A stretch of DNA of 11,101 nt, taken from positions 1 through 11,101 of the forward strand of contig JAITAM010000197.1 in NCBI GenBank assembly GCA_031284085.1, in the 5' to 3' direction. The stretch comes from Spirochaetaceae bacterium (GTDB lineage: Bacteria; Spirochaetota; Spirochaetia; Treponematales; Breznakiellaceae). Of this stretch, positions 1 through 7,780 are shown one piece after another. The stretch's first letter is position 1, and each line of letters opens with the position of its first letter. Both the position numbers and the translations under genes were made by a program. The notes beneath the pieces are model-generated. The model saw only the letters and a list, made by a program, of their open reading frames with translations, was not told where the DNA came from and did not search any database.

Positions 1-606
1 TTTATCGGCGGGGAAGCGCCCGACCCGTCCGCCTGCAAAGAGCTTGCAAAGGGCGTGGATTGTATCGTTGCGGCCGACTCCGGCCTTATGAATGTAGAGC
101 GTGCGGGCTTGTCTCCCGATTGGATTGTCGGCGACATGGACTCGCTTGACAGCGTGCAGCGCCTTGCGGCCTACCCCAAAGAACGTGTGCTTGTGTATCC
201 GGCCGACAAGGACTACACCGACACGGAATTGGCTTTGAGCCTTTTGTGGGAGCAGGGCTGCACGTGGGCTGCGCTTGTAGGCGGCGGCGGGGGGAGGGTC
301 GACCATCTTTTAGCGCTGCGTTCGCTTTTTGAGCGGTCTCCCTCGCCGGATCGCTGGATCACCGACAAAGAGGATATTTACGCACTTGGGCAGGGGCAAA
401 GCCTGCACATAGAGGCTCGAAGCAACTCCATCGTGTCGGTGTTTCCGCTCGGCAGCGACCCGTGGCGCATTACGAGCAGCGGGCTGAAGTGGCCTCTTGA
501 CGGGTTGCGCTGGGACAGGGGGTTTTTCGGCATCAGCAACAGGGCGCTCGGCACGGTTTCGGTTGAAAGCAAAGTCGGAAGGTTTTTGATAGTTACGGAA
601 CGATAG
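1..606 (+). CDS. Thiamine pyrophosphokinase, 3' part (5' end outside window)
   Basis: This is the C-terminal 201 residues of a thiamine diphosphokinase, which transfers pyrophosphate from ATP to thiamine to make the cofactor TPP in the cytoplasm. The frame is open from the first base and reads FIGGEAPD, a typical N-terminal stretch of the family, so only a few residues are missing; a GTG at 55 is internal. Numbered within the fragment, the family signatures are AADSG (24-28), VGDMDS (43-48), KDYTDTE (70-76) and a glycine run followed by RVDH (94-102), which form the ATP/Mg and substrate site. The C-terminal half looks like the small beta-rich thiamine-binding domain. The stop is TAG. The gene is separated by 213 nt and a promoter from the kinase gene, so they are probably independent. 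The family call is firm; the exact start cannot be seen. Confidence 0.93.
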   Translation, partial: FIGGEAPDPSACKELAKGVDCIVAADSGLMNVERAGLSPDWIVGDMDSLDSVQRLAAYPKERVLVYPADKDYTDTELALSLLWEQGCTWAALVGGGGGRVDHLLALRSLFERSPSPDRWITDKEDIYALGQGQSLHIEARSNSIVSVFPLGSDPWRITSSGLKWPLDGLRWDRGFFGISNRALGTVSVESKVGRFLIVTER

Positions 607-766
607 GGGGGCGGGCGCAGGAACGCACGGTCCGCTTCCGCTTCCGATAGAAGGTCGAAGTTTAGGAGGAGGCCGGCTTGTGTCCCCTGCTCCACTTCTT
701 GCAGGCGGAGAGCCGGACGCCGCTCCCGATATAAGAGCGAAACTTAAAAAGAGGCTGCGACTGGTC

Positions 767-796
767 TTGACAGTGCCTGAAAAACATTACTATGCT
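767..796 (+). promoter_or_regulatory. Sigma-70-like promoter of the kinase-prmC unit
   Basis: A perfect -35 box TTGACA (767-772), an 18-nt spacer and a -10 box TATGCT (791-796) lie directly upstream of the kinase gene. Transcription would start near 803, leaving a leader of about 17 nt before the ATG at 820. A weak Shine-Dalgarno AAGG (808-811) is 8 nt from that ATG. The box sequences are seen directly; activity is inferred. Confidence 0.65.
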
Positions 797-819
797 TACC
801 ATCAAGCAAGGCTTGAGCT

Positions 820-3426
820 ATGACCGGTATTACCTTTATAATATGTATTATTATCAGTACTTGTTGCGTCTCTTGCGTGCAGGACGAGGCATGGCGTGTA
901 AATGTACGAGACTATCCGGCATACATAAAGACCGGCTTTGACCTTGAAATAGTAAAAAATACGGCGGATCAAAACGCCGTGCAGGACTATGGCGGTCAAT
1001 GGACGGTCTTTGAGCCGACCGAAGCGCACAAGACCGTCCCGCTTATTATTGTCAACACAGACCTTAAAGCCAATCCTTCCCGCGCTTTTTTATCTCCCTT
1101 TGGAAGACCCATTCAAGAATGGACAATTATTATCCCCTTTACGCTTGACCAGCGCACAAAAGATTTTGTGGTGAATCAAAACACAAGGCTGCCGGGCTTG
1201 TTCTTTTCCGGCCTTGGTGATAACTGGGAGATTTTTATAAACGGCGTGTCGGTTCAGGCGAACATCGACCTCTCGGAAGACGGCGGCATCCGCTCCCATC
1301 GAGCTTACCGCAACGTGTCTTTTCCTTTCGACCGCTCCCTTTTGAGAGCCGGCGAAAACTTTCTTGCATTGAGAATCATAGGCGATCCCTCCTATGTTTC
1401 TACCGGCTTGTACTACTCTTCCGATTATTATCTTGGCTTTTACGATTCTATACTCCGCGATAACAGCCAAATGATACTGTACATGATCTGCGGAATTTTT
1501 TTCTTCTTAGGGCCTTACCATCTTCTGCTTCATAGGATGCGCACGAATGAAAAATACAACCTCTACTTCGGCATTTTCTCTTTGCTCTTGGGGCTTTATT
1601 TTCTTACCCGTACGACCGCTATTTACTTGATCTTCCCCGATACAAATATCACAGCACGGCTTGAATACGGCTCTTTGTACCTGCTCTTGCCTGTAATATT
1701 AGTCTTTCTAAACTATCTGAATTACCAAAAAGTACTCTTGACGACAAAAATATATGCGGGTCTTTGTGCGGCGATGATTCTCACGCAGTCCGTTTTTTCC
1801 TTGCAGTATGCCGAAGACGTCCTTATCTTCTTTGAAGTGATGAGCTTTCTCTTCGTATTATACATGCTTAGCTGTACCACACTCTATGTTTTTATCCGCG
1901 ACGGTTATAGGCAGTGGAAAGCGATGAGGAGTTCTGGAGAAGCTCAATCCTTGGGCCTCGTGTACTGGAAGAATATGCGCGGTACTATCGCAGGCAATTT
2001 TATTTTCATCACGACCGTACTGTCTTTGACCGGATTATGGTCTCTTATTTGTTTGGTCTTCTTTAAGCGTCCAACTGATATTCTTTACTACGCCTTTCTT
2101 ATTTTTGTTGTTGCCGCAGCTTTTATTTTGGCGCGGCAATTCGGTGATTTATACAAGCAGATCAATCAATCGAAAAAGGCTCTTGAAGAGAGCGTTATCG
2201 AATTAAGAAAACAAACGGAAACTGCTATTACAGCTTCTGAGTCCAAAAGCGCCTTTCTTGCCACTATGAGCCATGAAATACGTACGCCGCTGAATGCCGT
2301 AATAGGGCTTGCCGATATAGAACTGCGCAAGACATTGCCCAAAGAGACTTTTAATAACATTAAAAAGATACGGACATCAGGCAGCAATCTCTTGAGTATT
2401 ATTAACGATATCTTGGATATTTCTAAAATTGAGTCCCATAACCTTGAACTTATACCGAATGAATACCACACGCCAAGCCTTATCAACGATACCATACAGC
2501 TAAATATCCTGCGGATAGGCGACAAACCCATTACCTTCAAGCTTGAAATTGATGAGACGCTGCCTGCAAGACTGTACGGCGATGAATTGCGGATAAAGCA
2601 AGTGTTTAATAATCTTTTATCGAATGCGTTTAAGTACACGAAAGAAGGGACAGTGTGTATGGCTTTGAGCCATACGATGCAGGGCAATGAAACCATTCTG
2701 ACTATGAGTGTAAAGGACAGCGGCATGGGTATTCGTCCTGAAGACCAGAAGCTTCTTTTTTCTGATTATATGCAAGTGGATCTAAAGGCGCATCGTTCAA
2801 TAGAAGGAACCGGTTTGGGACTTGCGATCTCAAAGAGATTGATGGAACTTATGGGCGGGACAATTAGTCTCGTGAGCGAGTACGGGCGGGGCAGCTGCTT
2901 TACCATAATGTTTAGACAGGGTATTATTGATAGTACGGGTATAGGCAAAAAGACGGTTGAGAGTCTACGCAATTTCCAATGGACAGAGGAAAAGCAGGAA
3001 AAGATAGAAACGTATACGCAGATGCCTGATCGGCGGGTGCTTGTGGTAGACGATGTTGAGATAAACCTTGAGGTTGCTAAGGGGATCATGGAAGTTTACG
3101 GTTTTACCATTGATTGTGTTACAAGCGGGCGGCAAGCTATAGCTTTGATAGAGGATAACGGCCTGCATTACGATGCGGTTTTTATGGATCACATGATGCC
3201 GGACATGGATGGTATGGAAGCTACAAAGTACATACGAGAAGAAATCGGAACGGATTATGCACGGACAGTGCCTATTATAGCGCTGACCGCAAATGCCCTT
3301 ATCGGTAATGAAGACAATTTCCTTGCCAACGGCTTCACCGCATTTTTATCCAAACCGTTAGATCCTCGTCAGCTTGACGAAGTGATCAACAAGTATGTTA
3401 AAGGGAGCGTTAAGGATGCCGACTGA
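820..3426 (+). CDS. Hybrid sensor histidine kinase with 7TM-DISM-like sensor and receiver domain
   Basis: This 868-residue membrane protein combines sensor, kinase and receiver. A hydrophobic N-terminus lacking basic residues ends in CVSC (about 16-19), an imperfect lipobox. An exported beta-rich domain (about 20-215) contains GLGDNWEIFINGVSV, as in 7TMR-DISM extracellular domains. About seven hydrophobic helices (217-442) match the 7TM-DISM bundle. A short coiled linker leads to the HisKA H-box SHEIRTPLNAVIG with phospho-acceptor His485. The ATPase domain has N-box NNLLSNAFKYT (Asn602), G1 DSGMGI (633-638) and G2 GTGLGL (663-668). The receiver has Asp744/Asp745, phospho-acceptor Asp790, Thr823 and Lys845, so all key residues are intact. 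No Hpt or output domain is present, so the phosphate must go to a separate partner or be used for feedback. ATG 820 is forced because an in-frame TGA lies just upstream (814-816). The stop overlaps prmC. The ligand is unknown. Confidence 0.93.
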   Translation: MTGITFIICIIISTCCVSCVQDEAWRVNVRDYPAYIKTGFDLEIVKNTADQNAVQDYGGQWTVFEPTEAHKTVPLIIVNTDLKANPSRAFLSPFGRPIQEWTIIIPFTLDQRTKDFVVNQNTRLPGLFFSGLGDNWEIFINGVSVQANIDLSEDGGIRSHRAYRNVSFPFDRSLLRAGENFLALRIIGDPSYVSTGLYYSSDYYLGFYDSILRDNSQMILYMICGIFFFLGPYHLLLHRMRTNEKYNLYFGIFSLLLGLYFLTRTTAIYLIFPDTNITARLEYGSLYLLLPVILVFLNYLNYQKVLLTTKIYAGLCAAMILTQSVFSLQYAEDVLIFFEVMSFLFVLYMLSCTTLYVFIRDGYRQWKAMRSSGEAQSLGLVYWKNMRGTIAGNFIFITTVLSLTGLWSLICLVFFKRPTDILYYAFLIFVVAAAFILARQFGDLYKQINQSKKALEESVIELRKQTETAITASESKSAFLATMSHEIRTPLNAVIGLADIELRKTLPKETFNNIKKIRTSGSNLLSIINDILDISKIESHNLELIPNEYHTPSLINDTIQLNILRIGDKPITFKLEIDETLPARLYGDELRIKQVFNNLLSNAFKYTKEGTVCMALSHTMQGNETILTMSVKDSGMGIRPEDQKLLFSDYMQVDLKAHRSIEGTGLGLAISKRLMELMGGTISLVSEYGRGSCFTIMFRQGIIDSTGIGKKTVESLRNFQWTEEKQEKIETYTQMPDRRVLVVDDVEINLEVAKGIMEVYGFTIDCVTSGRQAIALIEDNGLHYDAVFMDHMMPDMDGMEATKYIREEIGTDYARTVPIIALTANALIGNEDNFLANGFTAFLSKPLDPRQLDEVINKYVKGSVKDAD

Positions 3427-4273
3427 GGCTCTATCTATTCGTCAAGCGCTTTACGAAGCTGTACAAACCTTGAAAGGCGGCGGTATTGAGACTTCGGTAC
3501 TTGATGCGCAGGTGCTGCTGGGCGAAGTGCTGCACAAAAGCAGAACGGCTCTTATTGCAGCCGATCCTTTTGAGCTGCTGAGCGCCGAACACTACAACCG
3601 CTACCGTTCACTGCTGGAACGCAGGCTTAACGGGGAATCTGTTGCCTATCTTATAGGGCGGCGGGAATTTTGGGGGCTTGATATCACGGTGGGGCCTGCG
3701 GTTCTTGTTCCTCGTCCTGAGACCGAAACTTTAGTAGAAGCGGCATTGTCGTTTCTTGCGCCGGATGCAAAGGGGAATGTGCTTGATCTTTGTACTGGAT
3801 CAGGGGCTGTGGCGCTGGCTCTAAAGCACGAACGATCGGGTTGTGCCATCTATGCCTCGGATATTTCCCACGATGCTTTGGCGGTGGCGCAGGAAAATGC
3901 GCGGCGGCTCTGTGCAAATGCGGTTGCGTTCATACACGGCGATCTCTTTGAGAACATAGTCGGCCGCTTTGATCTCATCACTGCAAATCCGCCTTATATT
4001 CCTAGCGAGCTTATCCCTTCTTTGCCTGCTGAGGTGCGGCACGAACCAGTTCTTGCTCTAGACGGCGGCATTGGAGGTCTGTCCCTTATCCAAAGGTTGA
4101 TCGTGCAAGCTGTAGACTATCTTGCTCCGAATGCGTTACTGCTTATCGAAGCGGATCCGTCCCAGATGCCTGCTTTAGAGCGGTTTTTCCGTGAGAATGC
4201 ATATCAAGACATACGGTTTTGGAACGATCTGTCTGCAAGGCAAAGGGTGATCGGCGCACGTGCAAGAGATTAG
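3416..4273 (+). CDS. prmC: Peptide chain release factor N5-glutamine methyltransferase PrmC
   Basis: PrmC (HemK) uses S-adenosylmethionine to methylate the glutamine of the GGQ motif in RF1 and RF2, which improves translation termination. The 285-residue protein has the usual helical N-terminal domain (REFWGLD and VPRPETE follow it), the SAM-binding loop DLCTGSG (124-130), the catalytic NPPY (191-194) and the following EVRHEPVLALDGG segment. I chose ATG 3416 over ATG 3395: AAGGGAG (3400-3406) is 9 nt from 3416, nothing comparable precedes 3395, and MPTEALSIRQALYEA matches where family members begin. The gene overlaps the kinase stop by 11 nt, so translation is probably coupled. prfA, the common neighbour of prmC, is not adjacent here. 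Confidence 0.94.
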   Translation: MPTEALSIRQALYEAVQTLKGGGIETSVLDAQVLLGEVLHKSRTALIAADPFELLSAEHYNRYRSLLERRLNGESVAYLIGRREFWGLDITVGPAVLVPRPETETLVEAALSFLAPDAKGNVLDLCTGSGAVALALKHERSGCAIYASDISHDALAVAQENARRLCANAVAFIHGDLFENIVGRFDLITANPPYIPSELIPSLPAEVRHEPVLALDGGIGGLSLIQRLIVQAVDYLAPNALLLIEADPSQMPALERFFRENAYQDIRFWNDLSARQRVIGARARD

Positions 4274-4420
4274 AGGGTGGACGTGCGATTAAAGTCTGAT
4301 AAATAACTTGAGGTCTGACCTGCCTTAACAGGGTTGTGCCTGCGTCAAAAATAAATTTTATAGACGCCTGAGAAAGTTTAAGACAAAGCGGAAAGACGTT
4401 TGACGGCATGGACAGACAGC

Positions 4421-4433
4421 CCTTCGGTGAAGG
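4421..4433 (+). other. Small hairpin in the uxaB leader
   Basis: CCTTC (4421-4425) and GAAGG (4429-4433) form a 5-bp stem with a GGT loop. The same CCTTC can instead pair with GAAGG at 4446-4450, which contains most of the uxaB Shine-Dalgarno sequence. The two pairings exclude each other, so this element could switch or simply be neutral. The complementarity is seen; any function is inferred. Confidence 0.35.
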
Positions 4434-4446
4434 ACTTGATAATTTG

Positions 4447-4477
4447 AAGGAGGGCGGGACGGAAACCCGCTATTTTT
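4447..4477 (+). promoter_or_regulatory. uxaB ribosome binding site with an intervening hairpin
   Basis: A full Shine-Dalgarno AAGGAGG (4447-4453) is 24 nt from the uxaB ATG at 4478, too far for normal initiation. Directly after it, GCGGG (4454-4458) and CCCGC (4466-4470) form a 5-bp all-GC stem with a 7-nt loop, followed by TATTTTT and then ATG. Folding loops out 17 nt and brings the effective spacing to 7 nt. No ATG, GTG or TTG occurs in the uxaB frame between the in-frame TGA at 4445-4447 and ATG 4478. The GC stem plus T-rich tail also resembles a weak intrinsic terminator, so an attenuator is the alternative reading. Confidence 0.6.
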
Positions 4478-5962
4478 ATGAGATCAATTATTGATGTTGT
4501 GCAGACGGTGCAGAGACCGGAAAAAGTACTTCAATATGGTGAAGGGAATTTCTTACGGGCTTTTGTGGATTGGCAGATTGACATTGCCAATGAAAAAACG
4601 GATTTTAACGGAAATGTCGTTGTTGTGCAGCCTATTGAGCAGGGTATCTCGGATATGATACAGGCGCAAAAGGGCCTTTATACGGTGATTCTTCGGGGGG
4701 TAAAAGCCTCTACAACACAAGAGGAGCTGAAAGCTGTCAGCTCTATAAGCCGCTGTATCAATCCTTTTTTACAATTTGATGAATACATTCGGTGTTCTGA
4801 AAATCCTGACTTGCGCTTTGTTATCTCAAATACCACAGAAGCCGGCATTGCTTATAATGCGGACGATCGGCTTGAAGATAAACCGCAAAGATCATTTCCG
4901 GCTAAGGTAACCGCATTTTTATTTAGGCGTTTCCAATACTTTCACGGGGATAGTTCTAAAGCATTGGTATTTATCCCCTGCGAACTTATTGATAAAAACG
5001 GCGACAAGCTCAAAGAGCTTGTGGAACGATACGCAGCCGAATGGCATCTTGGTGATACATTCTGCTCTTGGCTTGATTCATGCGATTTTTGTAACAGCCT
5101 CGTCGATCGTATTGTAACCGGCTATCCGCCTAAGGAAGAAGTACCCGCGCTTTGGGAGAAGATCGGCTACACCGATTCGCTTCTTGACACGGCAGAGCTT
5201 TTTCACCTTTGGGTCATTGAAACAAAATGCGATCACAGTGCGGAATTCCCCTTAACAAAAGCCGGCTTGAACGTTATTTGGACGGATGATATGAGTTTTT
5301 ATAGGACACGCAAAGTACGTATTTTGAACGGCGCGCATACCGCCTCAGTGCCTGCGGCTTTCCAATACGGTCTCAATACAGTTGAAGAATGTATTCACGA
5401 TCCGCTTATTTTTGCCTTTATGAAAAAATGTCTCTTTGAAGAAATTATTCCATCGATGGACGGCGATCAGGCACAACTAATACAGTATGCGGATGCCGTC
5501 CTTGAGCGTTTTGCCAATCCGTATATCAAGCACCAACTGCTTTCAATCACGCTCAATTCCATATCGAAATTTAAAACACGCATCCTCCCGTCATTGACGG
5601 GCTTTGTGAAAAAAAACAAAAAACTGCCGGTTGCTCTTTGCTTTTCTTTTGCAGCTCTTATAGCATTTTACCGGGGCAAGAACCTTAAAGACGGCGTGCT
5701 GACCGGCGAAAGAGGCACCGAAAGCTATCCTATCAGGGACGATGCGGATATTCTTAAAACCTTTGCCGCATTGTACGAGAATGTTTCCGGCACACAAAAG
5801 GATGCGCAGCGGGTCGTTCACAGTGTTTTAAGCATCGAGGCATGGTGGGGTGAAGATCTGAGTGCATATGCTGACCTTGAGGAAACGGTCGCACAGTTCC
5901 TCAGCGCTCTGTGGCAAGACGGCGTTAAAAACGTGCTTGCCACAGTCGTGGGGCAAGCATAG
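4478..5962 (+). CDS. uxaB: Tagaturonate reductase (altronate oxidoreductase)
   Basis: This 494-residue protein belongs to the long-chain mannitol dehydrogenase family and most resembles UxaB, which reduces D-tagaturonate to D-altronate with NADH in galacturonate breakdown. The N-terminus QYGEGNFLRAFVDWQID (from about residue 20) is the family's nucleotide-binding loop, and NGNVVVVQP and RFVISNTTEAGIAY are characteristic of tagaturonate reductases. The catalytic signature KVRILNGAHT supplies Lys279, Asn284 and His287, and length is normal for the family. The start follows an unusual ribosome binding site. uxaA begins 10 nt after the stop, so the two are surely co-transcribed and give consecutive steps. 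Fructuronate reductase (UxuB) is the main alternative; the sequence style and the uxaA partner favour UxaB. Confidence 0.92.
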   Translation: MRSIIDVVQTVQRPEKVLQYGEGNFLRAFVDWQIDIANEKTDFNGNVVVVQPIEQGISDMIQAQKGLYTVILRGVKASTTQEELKAVSSISRCINPFLQFDEYIRCSENPDLRFVISNTTEAGIAYNADDRLEDKPQRSFPAKVTAFLFRRFQYFHGDSSKALVFIPCELIDKNGDKLKELVERYAAEWHLGDTFCSWLDSCDFCNSLVDRIVTGYPPKEEVPALWEKIGYTDSLLDTAELFHLWVIETKCDHSAEFPLTKAGLNVIWTDDMSFYRTRKVRILNGAHTASVPAAFQYGLNTVEECIHDPLIFAFMKKCLFEEIIPSMDGDQAQLIQYADAVLERFANPYIKHQLLSITLNSISKFKTRILPSLTGFVKKNKKLPVALCFSFAALIAFYRGKNLKDGVLTGERGTESYPIRDDADILKTFAALYENVSGTQKDAQRVVHSVLSIEAWWGEDLSAYADLEETVAQFLSALWQDGVKNVLATVVGQA

Positions 5963-5971
5963 GATACGGGT

Positions 5972-7483
5972 ATGCAAACACTTTTACGGATACAGGGAAA
6001 TGACAATGTTGCGGTGGCGCTTCGAGACCTTCATCAGGATGAAGAACTCGCTGGCGGCGCTGCTCTTGCTCTAAAAGCGCAGGAAGACATTCCTGCAGGA
6101 CATAAAATCGCCCTTTGCTCTTTAAGTGCGGGGGAGAAGATTATCAAATACGGCACGGCTATAGGCACAGCTTCAGAGAACATTGCAGCCGGATCATGGG
6201 TGCATACTCACAACATGAAGACGCTTCTGAGCGGCGAATCAACAAAATTTTCATATCCACCCGCTTTTCCTTTGTATAGCTGTGCCGATCCTGCACCGCA
6301 GATTCAGGCGTACCGTAGAGCTGATGGCAGCATCGCTATCCGTAACGAACTGTGGATCATTCCAACGGTAGGATGCGTCAACAAAACCGCGGAGAAACTT
6401 GCCCGCTTTGCAAATGACACTATCTTACCGCTTTATCCTAATATAGACGGTGCTTTTGCATGGACTCATCCTTACGGCTGCTCGCAAATGGGGGAGGATC
6501 ATGCGGCAACCGCCACCATTTTAAGCGATCTTGCTCAACATCCTCATGCAGCCTGCGTGCTGGTACTGTCCCTCGGCTGTGAAAATAATACGTCCGAACA
6601 GTTCAAGAAATTGCTCGGAGCGTACGCACAGGATACCGATCGCATGGCTTTTTTGAGCGCACAGCAGGAAGAAGACGAGATGAAAACCGCAGCAGCTCTC
6701 ATAGAAAGGCTCGCTCGTTTTGGAAATAAAGCGAGACGGGAATCGGTTGCGGCGTCGGACTTGGTGGTTGGTATGAAATGCGGCGGTTCGGATGGGTTTT
6801 CAGGCATCACGGCAAATCCTCTCATCGGATGGATGAGTGATATATTGACCAGCATGGGTGCAACGGTTATTTTGAGCGAAGTGCCTGAAATGTTCGGCGC
6901 CGAAGCCATGCTCTTAAACCGCTGTGAAAGCCAAGAGCTTTTCGATCAAACGCTCGGCTTGATAGAAGAGTTCAAGGGGTATTACCGTGCGCACAATCAG
7001 GTTGTGTATGAAAACCCTTCACCGGGCAACAAAGCAGGCGGTATTACTACACTGGAAGAGAAATCGTGCGGCTGTGTACAAAAAGGCGGCTCTGCCGTCA
7101 TTAGAGGGGTCTACCGCTACGGACAACAGCTGAAAGCCGCTTTTAAGCGGGGTCTGGTGCTTTTAGAAGGGCCGGGAAACGATATAGTTTCTACCACCGC
7201 TTTGACTGCCGCCGGTGCGCACATGATCCTTTTTAGTACCGGTCGAGGAACTCCTCTTGGCGCTCCTGTGCCGACCGTTAAGATCGCAAGCAATACGGAG
7301 CTGGCGCAAAAGAAAAGCGCTTGGATAGATTTTGATGCCGGTCGCCTTTTGACGGAAGAAGCCGCGTCGGTCAGAGATTCTTTATTCACGCTGCTTATGC
7401 AGGTAGTGAACGGGGCTAAGACTAAAAATGAAACGTATGATTATCGTGAAATTGCTATCTTCAAGAATGGTGTAACCCTGTAA
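5972..7483 (+). CDS. uxaA: Altronate dehydratase
   Basis: UxaA removes water from D-altronate to give 2-keto-3-deoxy-D-gluconate, the step after UxaB. The 503-residue protein has an N-terminal SAF domain with WVHTHNMKT (His78, His80, Asn81), then the large galactarate/altronate dehydratase domain with THPYGCSQMGEDH, LGCENN, GMKCGGSDGFSG (267-278), SEVPEMFGAE, EEKSCGC and STGRGTPLGAPVPT. The conserved cysteines and histidines fit an iron-dependent lyase. ATG 5972 has AGGA (5961-5964) 7 nt upstream, partly within the uxaB stop region, so translation is probably coupled. Galactarate dehydratase (GarD) shares the fold, but the uxaB partner and SAF arrangement favour altronate. No uxaC, kdgK or kdgA is seen nearby. 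Confidence 0.94.
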   Translation: MQTLLRIQGNDNVAVALRDLHQDEELAGGAALALKAQEDIPAGHKIALCSLSAGEKIIKYGTAIGTASENIAAGSWVHTHNMKTLLSGESTKFSYPPAFPLYSCADPAPQIQAYRRADGSIAIRNELWIIPTVGCVNKTAEKLARFANDTILPLYPNIDGAFAWTHPYGCSQMGEDHAATATILSDLAQHPHAACVLVLSLGCENNTSEQFKKLLGAYAQDTDRMAFLSAQQEEDEMKTAAALIERLARFGNKARRESVAASDLVVGMKCGGSDGFSGITANPLIGWMSDILTSMGATVILSEVPEMFGAEAMLLNRCESQELFDQTLGLIEEFKGYYRAHNQVVYENPSPGNKAGGITTLEEKSCGCVQKGGSAVIRGVYRYGQQLKAAFKRGLVLLEGPGNDIVSTTALTAAGAHMILFSTGRGTPLGAPVPTVKIASNTELAQKKSAWIDFDAGRLLTEEAASVRDSLFTLLMQVVNGAKTKNETYDYREIAIFKNGVTL

Positions 7484-7503
7484 GCTGCATTTTTTTGTAT
7501 GTT

Positions 7504-7528
7504 GTTGTTATGAACAATCTTTCTTTTC
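7504..7528 (+). terminator. Possible weak terminator after uxaA
   Basis: TTGTT (7505-7509) and AACAA (7513-7517) form an A/T-rich 5-bp stem with an ATG loop, extendable by a G-U pair, followed by TCTTTCTTTT. The stem is weak, so this is only a candidate end for the uxaBA transcript. A T7 tract at 7490-7496 lacks a hairpin in front of it. Confidence 0.22.
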
Positions 7529-7599
7529 GGGATGGGTGGATTTGAACCGCCGATCTCTTGCTCCCAAAGCAAGCGCCTTAGCCACTAGGCTACATCCCG
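7527..7599 (-). tRNA. tRNA-Pro (anticodon UGG)
   Basis: Read on the minus strand this folds as a complete 73-nt tRNA. The 7-bp acceptor stem CGGGATG/CATCCCG is perfect, with the C1-G72 pair and A73 discriminator expected of bacterial proline tRNAs. The D arm is GCCT/AGGC, and the anticodon stem CTTGC/GCAAG encloses loop TTTGGGA, giving UGG, which reads CCA and by wobble other proline codons. The T loop is TTCAAAT. One oddity is a C51-A63 mismatch in the T stem (GGCGG against CCACC), which a single transition would repair. The CCA end is not encoded. The gene is convergent with uxaA and divergent from the AraC-type gene. Confidence 0.95.
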
Positions 7600-7610
7600 T
7601 TTCCTTTAAG

Positions 7611-7640
7611 ACCATAGCATAAACAGGGTTATCTAGTCAA
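7611..7640 (-). promoter_or_regulatory. Promoter of tRNA-Pro
   Basis: On the minus strand, TTGACT (7635-7640) and TATGGT (7611-7616) are separated by 18 nt, and the tRNA begins 11 nt after the -10 box, allowing a leader of only a few bases. The DNA just upstream of the -35 box is rich in A and T tracts, like an UP element. It shares its architecture with the kinase promoter. Confidence 0.65.
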
Positions 7641-7780
7641 CCGGCAAAAATCTGAAAATTTTACAATCGGCATCTTATGCTTACCCTAACGCGAGTTCGA
7701 CAGATCCCATGAAGTTTGAGCTGTCCTATTTCTCTTCTCTTGTAAAAATCATGGACAAATGAACGGAGGCGCTATAGAAT

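Noticed and set aside
607..700. Resemblance of the region after the first gene (GGGCGCAGG, CGCACGG, GGCCGGCTTGTGT) to parts of the 147-bp unit
   Set aside because: The matches are short, differently spaced and GC-biased, so a diverged copy cannot be claimed by eye.
3395..3415. Upstream ATG at 3395 as the prmC start
   Set aside because: It has no ribosome site, while AAGGGAG is well placed for ATG 3416 and the extra seven residues do not fit the family N-terminus.
4334..4364. TTGTGC with TATAGA as a uxaB promoter
   Set aside because: The -35 is poor and the 19-nt spacer long, so I did not list it as a feature.
7699..7725. GACAG/CTGTC inverted pair upstream of the AraC-type gene
   Set aside because: Arms of 5 bp separated by 17 nt are expected by chance in a gap of this size, and no promoter is nearby.
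7527..7780. tRNA gene as an integration site for a mobile element
   Set aside because: No integrase, no duplicated tRNA 3' end and ordinary metabolic genes on both sides.
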